A stretch of 64,000 bases of DNA from Cyanoderma ruficeps (GCA_008694505.1 VZDJ01000116.1:15710781-15774780), one strand, 5' to 3'. Positions 25,950 through 37,070 are shown, numbered from the stretch's first letter. The notes: generated by a model from the sequence alone, not told the origin. A program made the numbers and translations.

Positions 25950-27487
25950 CTATAATGCATATACAGGGGGGCACTGCCTCTCCATTTTGCTCTGAATAAC
26001 TGGATGGAAAGAAGGATGAGGAAGAAGCTGTTGATGGTAGTAGGGCAATTCATTTGCCATAAAGTGGTAGGTGCTTTGTGACGCATCATATCTGGGAAAG
26101 GAGAAGTTGAACTGCACAGCAGGCATCGGGGTAAAAGGCAGGAGTCTCTGGGGCTGGGCAGCAAAGGGGTAGTGGAGACCATCCTGAAAGAGAGCCGGTG
26201 AGGTTCCCGGGGCGTAGCTGTGGACTGGAACAGGGGACACGAGGCTGTGCTGTTGGTCCTGTATCTGTCTCTTCAGCTTCATCCTCCGGTTCTGAAACCA
26301 GGTCTTAATCTAAGCAACAAAAAGAAGAGGGGGGATGTAGAAGACAACTCAAAGACTTTGCCTAAAAATAATGTGAAAATATGAGCAACCGTATCTCAGC
26401 TGCTTTTTCCATTTTGCGTCAGATGGAATCGGCACAGCTGGACTGATGCCTTTGCCCTACTTAGCAGAAGGCAGAGGACCTGCGGGATGCAGAGGGAAGA
26501 GTGGCTGCGTTCGGGAATTTTACAATAATCAATTACAGTCTTTATGACCAGACATGAGCTCTGCGTGGTCTACACGCAGATCGCCGATATCCAGGCAGTT
26601 TACCTCACCAATAAAAAAAACAAAACAACTTGATAGCTTGCGGATAGAAAGTGCCGCAAATTTCCCCGAGCGGTAACTCGTTAATCCCCGAGGGATCCCA
26701 GTCCCGCAAAGTAAAGCTCTAACTGGAGTAGCCACTCTTACTCAACTAAACTACGCCTGTTCATCGCAGGAGAGACAAACGCGGAACGGCCGATCCTGGC
26801 TGCTCCTGCCAAACGGGGCCAGGAATGATCCGCTTCCTCCGAGACTAACCTGCATCTCCGAGAGCTGCAAGGCCGCCGCCAGCTTCCTCCGCTCCGTGGC
26901 GCCCAGGTACTTCTGGCGCTGGAAGGTCTTCTCCAGGCGGCACACCTGCTCCGAGGTGAAGGCGGTGCGCGCCCGCCGCTGTCGCCCGCGGGTTCCGCCC
27001 GCCGCCGCGGCCCCGGCGCGCTCCCCGCCCGCGCTCTCGCTCTCGTAGCCCGAGGACTCGTCGGCGCTGAGCCAGCCGCCGTCGGGGCCTGCACGGGAAA
27101 AGGAGGGGGAGCGGCGGTGAGACCCCTGCCCCGGCTGGGGCAGCGCCTCCGCCGCCCTTCAGCCCTGTCGCACCGGCGTGAGCCTGGATCCCGGCGAGTC
27201 CCCAGCCCGCTCCCCCCCTTCTCTCTGTGCCTCTTCCCTCTTCACCCACCTGACTCCGGCGGGCCGGGGTCGGGGGTATCGCGGGGATGGTCTGGGCTCC
27301 GCTCCGCCGCGCAGGGCTCGCTGTCCGCGGGCTGGTCCGGCTGGGGGCTGTCCCGGCGGGGCTTGGCTCTGACCAGGAGCGTGGAACTGCCCAGCGAGGT
27401 GGGGGCGCGGGGAGGGGGCGCACAGCAGATGTGGGGCCTGGCCCCGTGGGGCTTGGTCTCTGCCGGAGGGATCCGCGCTTGGTTCAT
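25950..27487 (-). CDS. VENTX: VENT-family homeobox protein, paralogue B (3 coding exons)
   Basis: Exons 27250-27487, 26850-27088 and 25950-26309 join in phase (1, then 0), giving 278 residues ending in PPVYAL. Residues 1-79 are Pro/Arg-rich with no recognisable motif. Exon 2 starts with an acidic/Ser stretch (SADESSGYESESA) and then the homeodomain, from about residue 114: RARTAFTSEQVCRLEKTF and onward, with exon 3 opening IKTWFQNRRMKLKRQIQD (Thr47, Gln50, Asn51). The C-terminus is rich in Phe, Tyr, Pro and His. The start ATG at 27487 is 40-45 bp downstream of a TATA box. Another ATG at 27512 is in a different frame and upstream of the likely transcription start. Unlike A and C it lacks the FSVEWL N-terminal motif. 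It shares orientation with paralogue A and KNDC1. Expected role: nuclear DNA-binding repressor in early patterning. The Ser/acidic block suggests a vent2-type member, but orthology is unresolved. Confidence 0.92.
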
Positions 27488-27525
27488 GGCGGAGAGAGGC
27501 TGGGCGAGCCATGGCGGGGCCCGCT

Positions 27526-27532
27526 CTTATAT
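27526..27532 (-). promoter_or_regulatory. TATA box of VENTX-like B
   Basis: CATATAAGAG on the minus strand, about 40 bp before the ATG. This implies a very short 5' UTR of about 15 nt. Confidence 0.55.
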
Positions 27533-27562
27533 GGGCGCTCCGTCCCGGGAGGGGTCGTTTGT

Positions 27563-27603
27563 AAGTGTGAACACACATCAAAGTGGGAATCGAGCAGAGA
27601 TAA
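27563..27603 (-). promoter_or_regulatory. VENT cluster promoter element at gene B (TCF/LEF, T-box-like, GATA)
   Basis: On the plus strand GTGTGAACACACATCAAAG lies at 27565-27583, 45 bp above the TATA box. It matches 17 of 19 positions of the element at gene A. ATCAAAG is a TCF/LEF core, AAGTGTGAA (27563-27571) resembles a T-box half-site, and AGATAA (27598-27603) is a GATA site. Binding is inferred from consensus only. Confidence 0.5.
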
Positions 27604-28070
27604 CAGCTACCAGCGAGGAGGAAAGTTCACACGTCTGGCAAATGTCTACAGCCCTTGGCTCCAGCGTGTCTGCGGGGCCGCGGGGACCCCCTTGAAGTGC
27701 AAAGCTGCCCCTCTCCCCTGGAGGGCAGGGCACGGGCGGCCCGGCCCCGCAAATGGGCGGCTGAAGACGCTGCGGCTGCCGCTGGCAGCGCGGGTTTGCC
27801 GCTCCCTTTTCAGTCGCAGGGTCCCACACTGCACAAACGCCCGAAACCGGCCCCGAGACTCACAACCACGGGGCTGGGGTGAAGGATAAGGAACCTTGGA
27901 TAGAGCTTGCCAGCTCTGCCATCCTTCTCCGTCCCTGGGAAAAGCCATGGGGGGGCAAAGTCAAGAAGTCCCTCTCCGCGAGGCTCAGCCTCGCTGCCCG
28001 TGCCAGAGCCAGGCTGGGGGTGAGCAGAGCCTCGGGCCCTCTCAGTTTGAACTTGGCGCCGTCTGTCTAG

Positions 28071-31000
28071 CCAGAAAACCCATCTCCCCAATCGTTTAGT
28101 GATCAAAGCGCTGAGCGAGCAGCGGAGCTCGCACCTCATCAGCTTCATACTGCCCCAATCCATAGGCCGCTTTCCGAGAAGGACGGTGCCCTTGTAATGA
28201 AGGGAGGATACCAAGACATCTCCCAGCACAGCTTGGCTGGGGGAAAGGGCCATCTCGGCAGCTCAGCCTGTCTCCAGGTTCTTCTTTTGTTCAATTTCAC
28301 CGGCCTTTTGGTCACACCAGTAAAAAATACCACACCGACAGTAACCATACTTGGATAACTCACATTCTAACCCTCGCCTAAAGGAGCATGGAAGCGAGCG
28401 CCAATCCCTCTGACTGGGTAAATGCACTGAGAGGACCTCAATTCCAGTGACCATTCCAAAATCCTCAGAGTTCTTGCTCAGATGCATCACCGGCAGGAGT
28501 GGACACCATAAACCTGGGTCTAGCAGGGAAGTAGTCTGTTTCTTTCTAAAACACAACAATAATCTAGGTTCACACACACATGGGCAGTGTGTGGGGGGGG
28601 TTGTTTGTTTGTTTTGGGGTTTTTTTTTTGGTCTTAAAAGAAAAAAATAGTCAACCAAACCCCAACTAAACCACTTTTCCAGTTTATTATGAAAATCATT
28701 GGAGAAAAAACCTCTCATATTCGTGCTATTCATTTTCAATTCATTTTCATTGTCTCAGGTGTTCCCGTAACTCCGTGCCCGCGGGAATGGAGAGAAGGTT
28801 ATCGACCCCTCCCGATCCCACAAAGTCGGCTTATCCCCACACTGGCCCCGGGGGAGGGATAAAGCCCAGGCACCTGAGCAATGCAAACACCTTACAGAGC
28901 CCAAGAGCTGCATGCCTCCTGTAGCTTTGCTTGCAACACCATCCCCTCAGGGCAGGGATGGGAAAGGCTGTTGTTGCCTCGGCCCAGCCCCGGCAGAGAG
29001 ATCGCCCTGCTCTTGGCGGGGTGCTGGGCACAGCCACTAAAGGAGTTTCACTTACTGCTGGCACAAGACTGTCACTTTGGCTGATACGCACAAGCCAATG
29101 CAAATGTCCAGCTGAATACAGCTGGATTCCACCTGGAACAGAACCGCACACCTGTGAGTGCCACTGACCCAATCAAAACCACCGTGACACGAACATTTAA
29201 ATCCTGGACACGTTTCAGTCAAACAGGGATAGGTCACTCACTGTTCCCCAAATGAACTAAGAGCCTGCACATTAATTTTAGTAACTTCAGGATTTAATAA
29301 CTATCCCACTTGTGTTTGGTCCTTCCTTTTCTGAAGCAAACGCATCACTACGTTATCTCCGATCTAATCTCAGAACAGCAGTTTCTGAATAACTCCAAAT
29401 GTGGACAAATCCAGGCAGAAAAACTCATGTTCTGCCACATAGAAACTCATTCATAGCAAGTTGTCCTTGGCAGATCAGTGAGTGCCATCTGCAGATGGCA
29501 AAAAGAAGTTTAGAGTCAATACAAGAAAACCACTGATATTCAGGAGCTCCTAAACTGAGCACACCCCTACCCAGCAAGCAGCATGCACCGTGCTTCCAGC
29601 GGGGCAGCCTCCCCCACCGTTTCTCCAGCAGAAGAAACCTGTGCCAAGCCCTGAGTCCCCCCCTGCCCTGCAGGCCCCTCACCTGGGCACACAGAAACAC
29701 CCAGGGACTACCCTCTAGGAGAGCCACTTCATCCCCAACTGCCAAAATTGAACCAGACAGGAGATGGCCACTCAGTGCTGGGCCCAAAGAGACCAACATT
29801 AGCATTGATACATTTTGTGTCTTATAGAAGGGAACTATTATTAACCCTGAAGAGCTGCTGCCATTCCCTCCCTCTCCTTTGGCGGGGAATGCAGGGAAGC
29901 AACTGACCTGTCCCACTGTTTGCTGAAAGTCAATGAAAACTGATTTTTTTATTAGACTCCAACCTGAGTTGCCTATTTAGTGAGATACTTCAACCCAACA
30001 TCAGGATCCCCCCCACTCCAGATGAAACTAGCTGCATCTGTGGACCACAAAACCCTGGAACAGATGGGAAAAGTGTGGAAGGTGTTATGTAGCTGTTGTG
30101 GTTCCCATTAGAAAGAGGTGGCAGCTTGAGAAACTTGAAAACTTTAACGACCCTGGGTGGGCAGAGGTGCTGCATCTGCAGTTAAATCTTCCCCTCCCCT
30201 TGCAGTAATATGGGGCTCATAGGAGTCACGAATGTTCTTCCATTCAATTCTTTTCTATCACATGAAATTTTTACACCATTCAATTGATGTTATATATAAA
30301 TACGACGAAAAAATCTAAATTCTCAGGGAAAATTATGTATTTTCCTATAGAACTCTATATAGTCGAAACTTCAGAATGTTGTACTATATTGGAAAATGGA
30401 TGGATTTTTCTTCCATGTGTTATATTAAAAACATAGTGGACCCATTTCTCCAAATTGCATTTCAAGGTATTTATTGTTCTGCCTTTGTATGTCAGCCTTA
30501 CAACCGTAAGAAGCATGCTTGCTGCTTCCAGAAATGTACTGAAAACCTATTCACTCTTGTAACTCGGTGTGATACCTGGAATGTCAGTGCAGCGATTCAC
30601 GGCAGGATGTGATAATTACAGATATGGCTGTCAGGACAGGGTGCTCTTCTCGTGTGAGCTCTACAAGGCTCCTAAGGACAAATGGTAGATTCCTCTCTCT
30701 GGTATCCCTGGGAATATTTCATCTGGGGCTTTGTGTACACATGGAACATAAACCCATGGGAACGGGCAGGACTGCGGCAGCCCTGCAGCATGAAGGTATT
30801 GCCTAAGGAAGGTCCAGCCCATCGTTCAGGCTGCAGCATCTCCTGCACAAGACACTTAGCACTCATCCTTTGAGAGATGCTGAAGTACTTTTAGTGCTCA
30901 GGAATGCTGCCAGTGTGCCAAGGCAGACCATCACATTGATTTTGCATGAAAACATAAGAAAAAGTAGACATATTTTGCCAGCAGAAGAGTAGTCCTTCTC

Positions 31001-31480
31001 AAGGGGAGTAACTGCTAGCATAGTTGGGCAAATCTTCATGTTGCAAACTTTCTATCTGCTAGCCATGTCTGTAAGTAGACCATGGGAAAAACAAAACCCA
31101 AATAAAACCCCCAAAACAACATACAGACCAAACTATCATAGCATTTATCATAGATTGAGAGCTGATATTCTAGGTCACAAGATCTGGGATAGTGGCTCCA
31201 TTGTAGGCAGATCCCAATCACATTTATGCAAAGCATATATTTTCCAATACCTTCTTGACAAAACGGGAGAAGTGGAGATGACAGAAGGTGCAATAAAAGC
31301 AACTGCAATGCCACCCACTCCACTATGAGAAAGCGAGAAACCCAACAAACCCAAACCAAAAAGACCCCAACATTTGAATCGCACAAAAAACCCCCCAAAA
31401 ACAAACAAACAAAAAACCCCACCCAAACATGTTTAGCTGCACAAATGGGCAGGAGGAGAGAGCCTGGGGAAGTGTAGCGG
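28071..31480. other. intergenic stretch upstream of VENTX-like B
   Basis: No gene seen. Mixed composition with GC-richer patches at 28740-29050 and 29560-29720 whose frames encode nothing recognisable, and T/G and A/C simple tracts near 28585-28640 and 31380-31420. Confidence 0.5.
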
Positions 31481-31680
31481 CCCTTGGGAGGTAAGCAAAC
31501 TCACTGTACGAAACGGGGTTTTAACACGGCTAAAAGTGCAGGCCGGACAAGCCAGTTTGCTGTGCTGCAGAAGGGGCCCCAGGAATCCCAGGCCCAGAGG
31601 CAGCCGCAGGGCCCGGGCTGGGCTCCTGGCCGCTGGGACAGCTGATGGCTGTTTGTACCCTCCGCTGCTCCCCTTTGGAA

Positions 31681-31780
31681 ATGCTAACTTGGTTATTCAG
31701 CGTCTCCTTTGATGTCCTGATAGGTGCTATTAGATAGTCAATTAGGCATCAACGAGATCGATTGTTTGGGAATAAATGCT
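31681..31780. promoter_or_regulatory. candidate regulatory cluster between VENTX-like B and A (left part)
   Basis: It contains CCTTTGATG at 31706-31714, identical to the TCF/LEF core in the promoter of gene A, plus CTGATAGG (GATA-like), GTCAATTAGG and GCATCAACGAG within 70 bp. No ORF or repeat explains the stretch. Confidence 0.35.
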
Positions 31781-32375
31781 TTTCTGTTTGAAGTACCCGC
31801 GAACACTAACAGTGCCATCACCCCGCCGCTCCTTTGCCCACGGGAACAATGCGGGCTGACACACAATAAATGACAAATGCTACTGATTCAGCCGGCAGCG
31901 CTGCACCCTCTCCCCTCCCAGCTCACACGCGGCAAGCCCAGCCAGATATTCCCATTCAGCCACTCACTTTGCATCAAAAACGATTTATCGGCGAAGTATT
32001 TGTGTGTGCTTTGCAGAACTATTGGACAAAGCACCCAGACAAGTTAAGTACAAGCTAGCTCCAAACAAGCTAGTACTTGTATTTCTATGCACACCATCGC
32101 CACATTGCCTGAGGACTTGCGACACCTTCGCAGTTGTTCAGAATTGCCCAGACAGTATAACTAAGAGCTGAAATAAGAATTAAAGCACTTAGCATACCTG
32201 AATACCGAAGAGACGCTAGGATTGACTCGCTACGAGGTACTGTTAGAGGATAACACTAGATCGAGGCCTAGGAGTTTAAGACATAAATATAAAGGAAGGG
32301 TAGTAAAATATACACAAGGAACACGTCGAGGTCAAGAAGTCTCTCCTCTTTCTTCCCCCCTCCACTTCGGTGGGA

Positions 32376-32445
32376 TTTATCAAGTTAATTGCCATCTAAT
32401 TGAGTATCAAAGAAAGAGATAATGGGCAGCAATTAGATGTAATGG
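32376..32445. promoter_or_regulatory. candidate homeodomain-site module with inverted repeat
   Basis: CATCTAATTG (32393-32402) and its exact reverse complement CAATTAGATG (32430-32439) flank a 27-bp core holding TATCAAAG (TCF/SOX-like) and AGATAAT (GATA-like); TTAATTGCC precedes it. The arrangement suits paired homeodomain binding, possibly autoregulation by VENT proteins (inference). Confidence 0.4.
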
Positions 32446-32499
32446 CCTAACAGCGCGAGATCTCTCTCGATCAGCACACAACGCCGAAAAACTTCACCT

Positions 32500-34050
32500 A
32501 GTTTGTAAAGAGGTCGCTGGAGTGGCTCCACCATGTCTGGGAGCAGCAGGGGGGTGATATACCCCGATCCTATTGCCAGTCCCCTGATGGCTGCTTCAGC
32601 CAAATTGGGACGGGCGGTTCCGAGCGCTGTTGCTGGCGGCTCCCCAGCCCCGCGGTGTAAATTCAATCAGGTTTCTCCCCCTCCGCGCACGCACTGCAGG
32701 GGAGAAGGGCTTTGAAGTGAGCGCTCTGGCAATTTTCCTCTCCCATCCCCTTTTCCTCCCCGGGGAGCCCAGTTTCCAGATTATACAGCCTCTCCCTCGA
32801 GAGCCGTCGGGCCGGGAGGGTTCTGACAATTTCACCCCACGAGCATTAAACTACTCCTCCCCAGCTAATCAACTCAGCTTTTTTTTTCTTTTCTTTTTTT
32901 TTCCCTTTCCCTTCTTCCCATTTGTAGCTGACTTGCCCGCCCAGCTTTGTGCTGCCGGAGAGCGTTCCGGGGCTGGGTTATTGCGGTGCGATTGAGGGCA
33001 CGAAGGCGGGGTGCTCCCCGCCGCGCTGCCGGGGTTGGCTGCGGGGGCTTGCGGCGGGTGCGGTGCCGGAGCCGGACAGCTCCGATCTCCTGCGAGGGGT
33101 TGGTACCGTCCGGGGGCCTGCATTGACACTCGTGCCCCTTTACTGCTGCCTTTACAGTGAAGGAGAAATTCAAACAAGCAGGAATAAAGCATGAAGTCCG
33201 AGTTTCTTTCTCTCAGATCAAAGCAAAAGCGAACATTCACATTTCAATGCCAGAGTTGGGACAGCTTTTATTCGAGCAATTGCCGGGAAACAGAAAAATA
33301 TTTGCAAGCCAGCCCTGCCAAAACACTGGCAAGGTATTACACCTGCTTGCTAAGTATACCTGTGGCCAAGGAGTCATTATGTTAAGTGGCCATTAGCACC
33401 CTTTCGAACAGAGATCGGCTTGTGCCTCGCCCGCCGTTCCGCAGATGGTTCGCCCAGAGCTGGGATGCCGCGTTACTCTCGCTCACCAGCGCCCAGCGCC
33501 GGCACGAACCCCGCCAGCCTCAGCCGCGGGGAGCCGCTCACACCCACCCGCACACTGAGCCTCCATCCCCGCACCGCCCCGCCGCCGATCCCAGCGCCGT
33601 CCCCACAGACACCGCGGGCTTAAACCACGGCCAGGACGGCAGCACCGCCTGTCCCTGCCCGGCTCTAAGCCTCTGCACGGAGGGGAAGCCGCCGCCCGGC
33701 TGCGGGCACCGCTGGTGGCGGAGGAGGCGAGCTCGGGTGCGGGCAGGGCAGGGCAGGGCAGGGCAGGGCAGGGCAGGGCCGCCTGGGGCCGGCCCCGCGC
33801 CCCTCGCCCGCCGGACGGGACAGCTGAGCCCGGCTCGGCGGCTGCAGCCCCGAGTTAACGAGCCCGGGGGCCGGGAGGGCAGACCCAGGGGATGAGGGCT
33901 CATTCGGAGCCGCCCCGGATCACTTCTCACCGGAGCCATAGGGACCCGGTCAGGTGTGCTCCTGTCTCTCCTTTTTCACCCTCGGGGTGGGGGGACGATG
34001 ACACCCTCCTCCGCTGCACAAAGTCCGTGCCCACACTTCCCCGCCCAGGA
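32500..34050. promoter_or_regulatory. orphan CpG-rich block, no gene identified
   Basis: About 1.5 kb of CpG-dense sequence sits midway between genes B and A. No homeobox or other recognisable coding sequence is present. Its long frames (for example 33386-33895, Pro/Arg/Gly-rich) look compositional. Two acceptor-like sites, a long pyrimidine tract ending CCCATTTGTAG near 32928 and TGCTGCCTTTACAG near 33157, could belong to an unannotated RNA. It may equally be a distal regulatory CpG island. Confidence 0.55.
33741..33779 (+). repeat. (GGGCA)n pentamer array, G-quadruplex-prone
   Basis: Seven consecutive GGGCA units followed by GGGCC give eight GGG runs separated by two bases, inside the orphan CpG-rich block. 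Confidence 0.9.
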
Positions 34051-35776
34051 AACAGTTCCCCTCCGCAGGCGGGAGTACTTTGTTCTCCCTCTCTCCTCCT
34101 GAGCTTTTCCATCTGTCTCTCACTGTCCCCGGGCCCAGCTGCGGTGCCGCCCGTGCCCACTTCCCTTTCACCCTCCCCTATTTGGTCCCGGAACGCTGCG
34201 GATATTCCCGGTGGTCTCAGAGTGCTCCGTCCCTTCACCCCCAGCTCCCTAAACCTCTGCTCTGGCTTCTGAAGCAGGAAGGGTAATTGCTATTTTTCCT
34301 TTTAGTACGGGCTGAGCGCAGAATTTGGAGGAGTGATGTGGCTCTCGTCTGTCGCCATACAAGAGGATAAAGGGATGGAACACCTAACCCTCCAACAATT
34401 ACTCCCCTTGAAAACAGAATAGCCACATGGAGTCTAATGCTTAATAATTTTTTAACGATAAATTGTACATGTATTGGCGTTGACTGTTTTATCTTAAACA
34501 TGACCGCTTTAGAGAAGAAAATATTCGCGATTGCAGCTCTTTCTGCAGATACCCCAGTTCCCTTAGGACGTTTGAGTCAGAGATTTTTTTCAATATTACC
34601 GTTTAAGGATACCTGACTTCGAGAAATAAGCCTCCATCGAATGGGAATTTTACTTACGTGTCAACAAATTCCCTTGATCCAAAACTGCATAATATTCCTG
34701 AGATTTCAGCAAGATTGATAGCAACCTTTTTAATTTAGCTGAAACTCTTGCATTAGACACACAATTTGCAAACACATGCTATTATCTCAAAAGACTAGAA
34801 AATACAGCATAGGTTACAAAATAACCAAGGAGATTTCCAGAGGTGACTGCAAAGCCCACTGCCCACAGCAGCGCATAATGTTGCTTTTTACCAGGCAAAG
34901 GTACTCAAGTAGCAGATTAGCCCCTGTATACAAAAGATTCAAGGAGGCTGACAGAGAACCCTCAGACCATTCACTACAGGAGTTTAAATTACAAGCGCGC
35001 CGGAAATTTTCTAATAAGCCCCCAGATCACCTCTAAAGTGATGGAAATTTTTATTACTCTTTTCATGTTAGTTGACAATTGACTTTGAAAGACTTACGTC
35101 AACTTGCAGTCAAAAGATCATTTCTCAGAGCCCTTTTTCTGGCCTGAAATCAGGCCATTTTGATCATCAGTTTACTACCTCGTTATCCAAATTTTAAAAG
35201 TGCATAGCACAGTGGTAAGGAATTTTACTGCCACTTAGGGAAAACCAGCTTTGGAATGTTAAAATTCTTTTGATCATCACCCTTGTACCCTGATAATTGC
35301 ACGTGAGATGACTAGATACTGTTTTGTAGGTAAGAAATTTCAAGATCCTTTCCATGATCTGTTTATGTAGGAGGTTCCTACTATCCACTGAGGCAACTCA
35401 TAAAAACGTGAAGATATAATATCATACTTATTTAGAAAATATTTTTTTAAATATTTTAAGCATCTGCTTTGCTACTATAGGTAGCCCAGTTTTAAGTAAC
35501 AGGTGTACCCACATATTTGGCTAAAAGCACAGTTCTATGACAGAAAATCTCATCTAGTAAGTAGCTGAAGGTGTTGGATACCTGCTTTAGAGGACAGAAG
35601 GAAATTCACGCTTCTTTGCACTCAGCCACAGAGTAAATTGCAGGGGGACAGAACAAATCTAGATGAGGAGTCTATGGTTCTTTAAATGAAGAGTCTATAC
35701 TTCTTTAAATGAATCTAGAATGTAGATTACCTCTACAACCCTTGAGAAAGGAATTCACATAAAAGCTGGAAAAATA
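34051..35776. other. intergenic stretch downstream of VENTX-like A
   Basis: No gene seen. It contains an 18-bp palindrome (35140-35157) and a 23-bp imperfect tandem duplication (35665-35710). Confidence 0.55.
35665..35710. repeat. 23-bp imperfect tandem duplication
   Basis: GAGGAGTCTATGGTTCTTT and onward (35665-35687) is repeated with three changes at 35688-35710. Confidence 0.8.
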
Positions 35777-35782
35777 TTTATT
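35777..35782 (-). terminator. candidate polyadenylation signal of VENTX-like A
   Basis: AATAAA on the minus strand, about 217 nt after the stop codon. Confidence 0.5.
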
Positions 35783-35998
35783 AAAAGATTCCATTTATAT
35801 TATTGTTTGCCCCACCCCGTTTATATTTTACAGTTGCCTATAAATGCAAGGGCCTGAAGTCCATGATTCAGATTGTCCAGCACGTAAATGTTTAGATCGG
35901 TGCTGCATCATAACTCCACCAGGCGGTTACAGACGAGGGCAGCCCGGATATCTTATCAGTAGTGCAAATCCTTTTTAGTCACTGTTCGTATCAGAGGG

Positions 35999-37015
35999 TC
36001 AGACACCCAGCAGGAAAGTTCTGGGGTCCCGGTACCCTACAAAGCAGGGTGCTGCCCAAAAGCCAACCGGCTGCGCTCTGCAGGCGCTGCTGAGGTCCAG
36101 GGCGGGTGCCGGCAGGGCCGCCAAAGCGAAGCCCTCGGAAGCAGCTCCTTGCCCGGGCAGAGGCGGTGGCCGGGCCACGTATGTGAGCGGCAAGGGCAAC
36201 ACAGCGCCCTGAGGTCCGTAAGGGAGAGCGGGGCTGCAGAAGGGCTCCGTCCTCAGCTCCTGCAGCTGCCGCTTGAGCTTCATCCGTCGGTTCTGAAACC
36301 AGGTCTTGATCTGGGGAAGGGTACGGGGGAAGGAGAAAAGACGAGGTTACAACGCCGCCCAGGCTCGTTTATCCCGTTTTTCGGTACCGCGCGGTGGCCC
36401 CGCTCACCTGCACCTCGGAGAGGCGCATCCTGCCCGCCAGCTGCCGGCGCTCGGCCGCGCCCAGGTACTGCTGCCGCTGGAACGAGCTCTCCAGGGTGCT
36501 GATCTGCTCCGCGCTGAACGCCGTGCGCAGCCGCCGCCTGCACGGCTCCTCGGCGCCCGGGCACTCGGGACCCTCCTCCGCCACGGGCTGCCCCGCTCCC
36601 GACGGCCTCTCGCCCGCTCCTGGGGACAGGGACAAGGAGGAAAGGGTCAGCCAGGCCCGGGCACCGCTTGGGGAACCGCCCGCCCCCTCCGCCCCCGAGC
36701 AGCCACCGCGCAGTAGTGTGTCCCCGGCCTGGGGGTGTCCCAGAGCCGCCGCCCCTCGCCCGGAGCCCCATGCTGTCCCGGTGTCGCGGTACCTGCGGCG
36801 GGAGTGGCCGCCACTCGCTCCCTGCTCCTGCCGCCTCTCCCGTCCCGCGGGTCCGCCTCAGGCTGCTCCTGGCTCCGCTCGCTCTGGCCGAGGCTGGAGC
36901 CGGAGCCGGGCCGGTGGCCCCCGGACGATGCTCGGTGTGGAGAGCCCTTGGTGGGGCTCTTGAGAGCTTGGCTGCTCTGGGACAACCATTCCACGGAGAA
37001 AGGGGCCTTAGTCAT
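35999..37015 (-). CDS. VENTX: VENT-family homeobox protein, paralogue A (3 coding exons)
   Basis: Exons 36793-37015, 36408-36619 and 35999-36310 join in phase (1, then 0) to give 248 residues. The N-terminus MTKAPFSVEWLSQSSQ is the characteristic VENT motif, shared with paralogue C. A basic, Ser/Gly-rich linker follows. The homeodomain (about residues 97-156) begins with RRRLRTAFSAEQISTLE; exon 3 opens IKTWFQNRRMKLKRQLQE with Thr47, Gln50 and Asn51, and Arg31/Glu42 are kept. The tail is Pro/Leu/Ala-rich. Introns are very short (173 and 97 nt). It is the VENT gene nearest to KNDC1 and on the same strand, the position of VENTX in human, so it is the best positional candidate for the VENTX orthologue. 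Role: nuclear homeodomain repressor of the ventral/BMP programme, also linked to pluripotency control in amphibians. Family membership is secure; one-to-one orthology is not. Confidence 0.94.
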
Positions 37016-37070
37016 CCTGCCTTTTTTTCGAAGATGCCGGGAAGGAGGTATCGGGGAGCACGAGCCTCTC

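Larger units (their letters stand above)
26740..28070. promoter_or_regulatory. CpG island over the 5' half and promoter of VENTX-like B
   Basis: CpG-dense sequence spans exons 1-2 and extends several hundred bases upstream of the promoter. Boundaries are approximate. Long frames here (26845-27423 and 27117-27889 among others) are compositional. Confidence 0.7.

Noticed and set aside
26845..27423. 192-aa minus-strand Arg/Pro/Gly-rich frame
   Set aside because: Out of frame with the homeodomain of gene B; a GC-composition artefact.
27510..27512. Upstream ATG for VENTX-like B
   Set aside because: It is in another frame (starting MARPASLRH) and lies above the transcription start implied by the TATA box.
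33386..33895. 169-aa frame in the orphan CpG block
   Set aside because: Pro/Arg/Gly-rich, includes the GGGCA array, no domain; open only because stop codons are rare in GC-rich DNA.
36280..36771. 163-aa minus-strand frame overlapping VENTX-like A
   Set aside because: Wrong frame relative to the homeodomain exons and crosses both splice sites.
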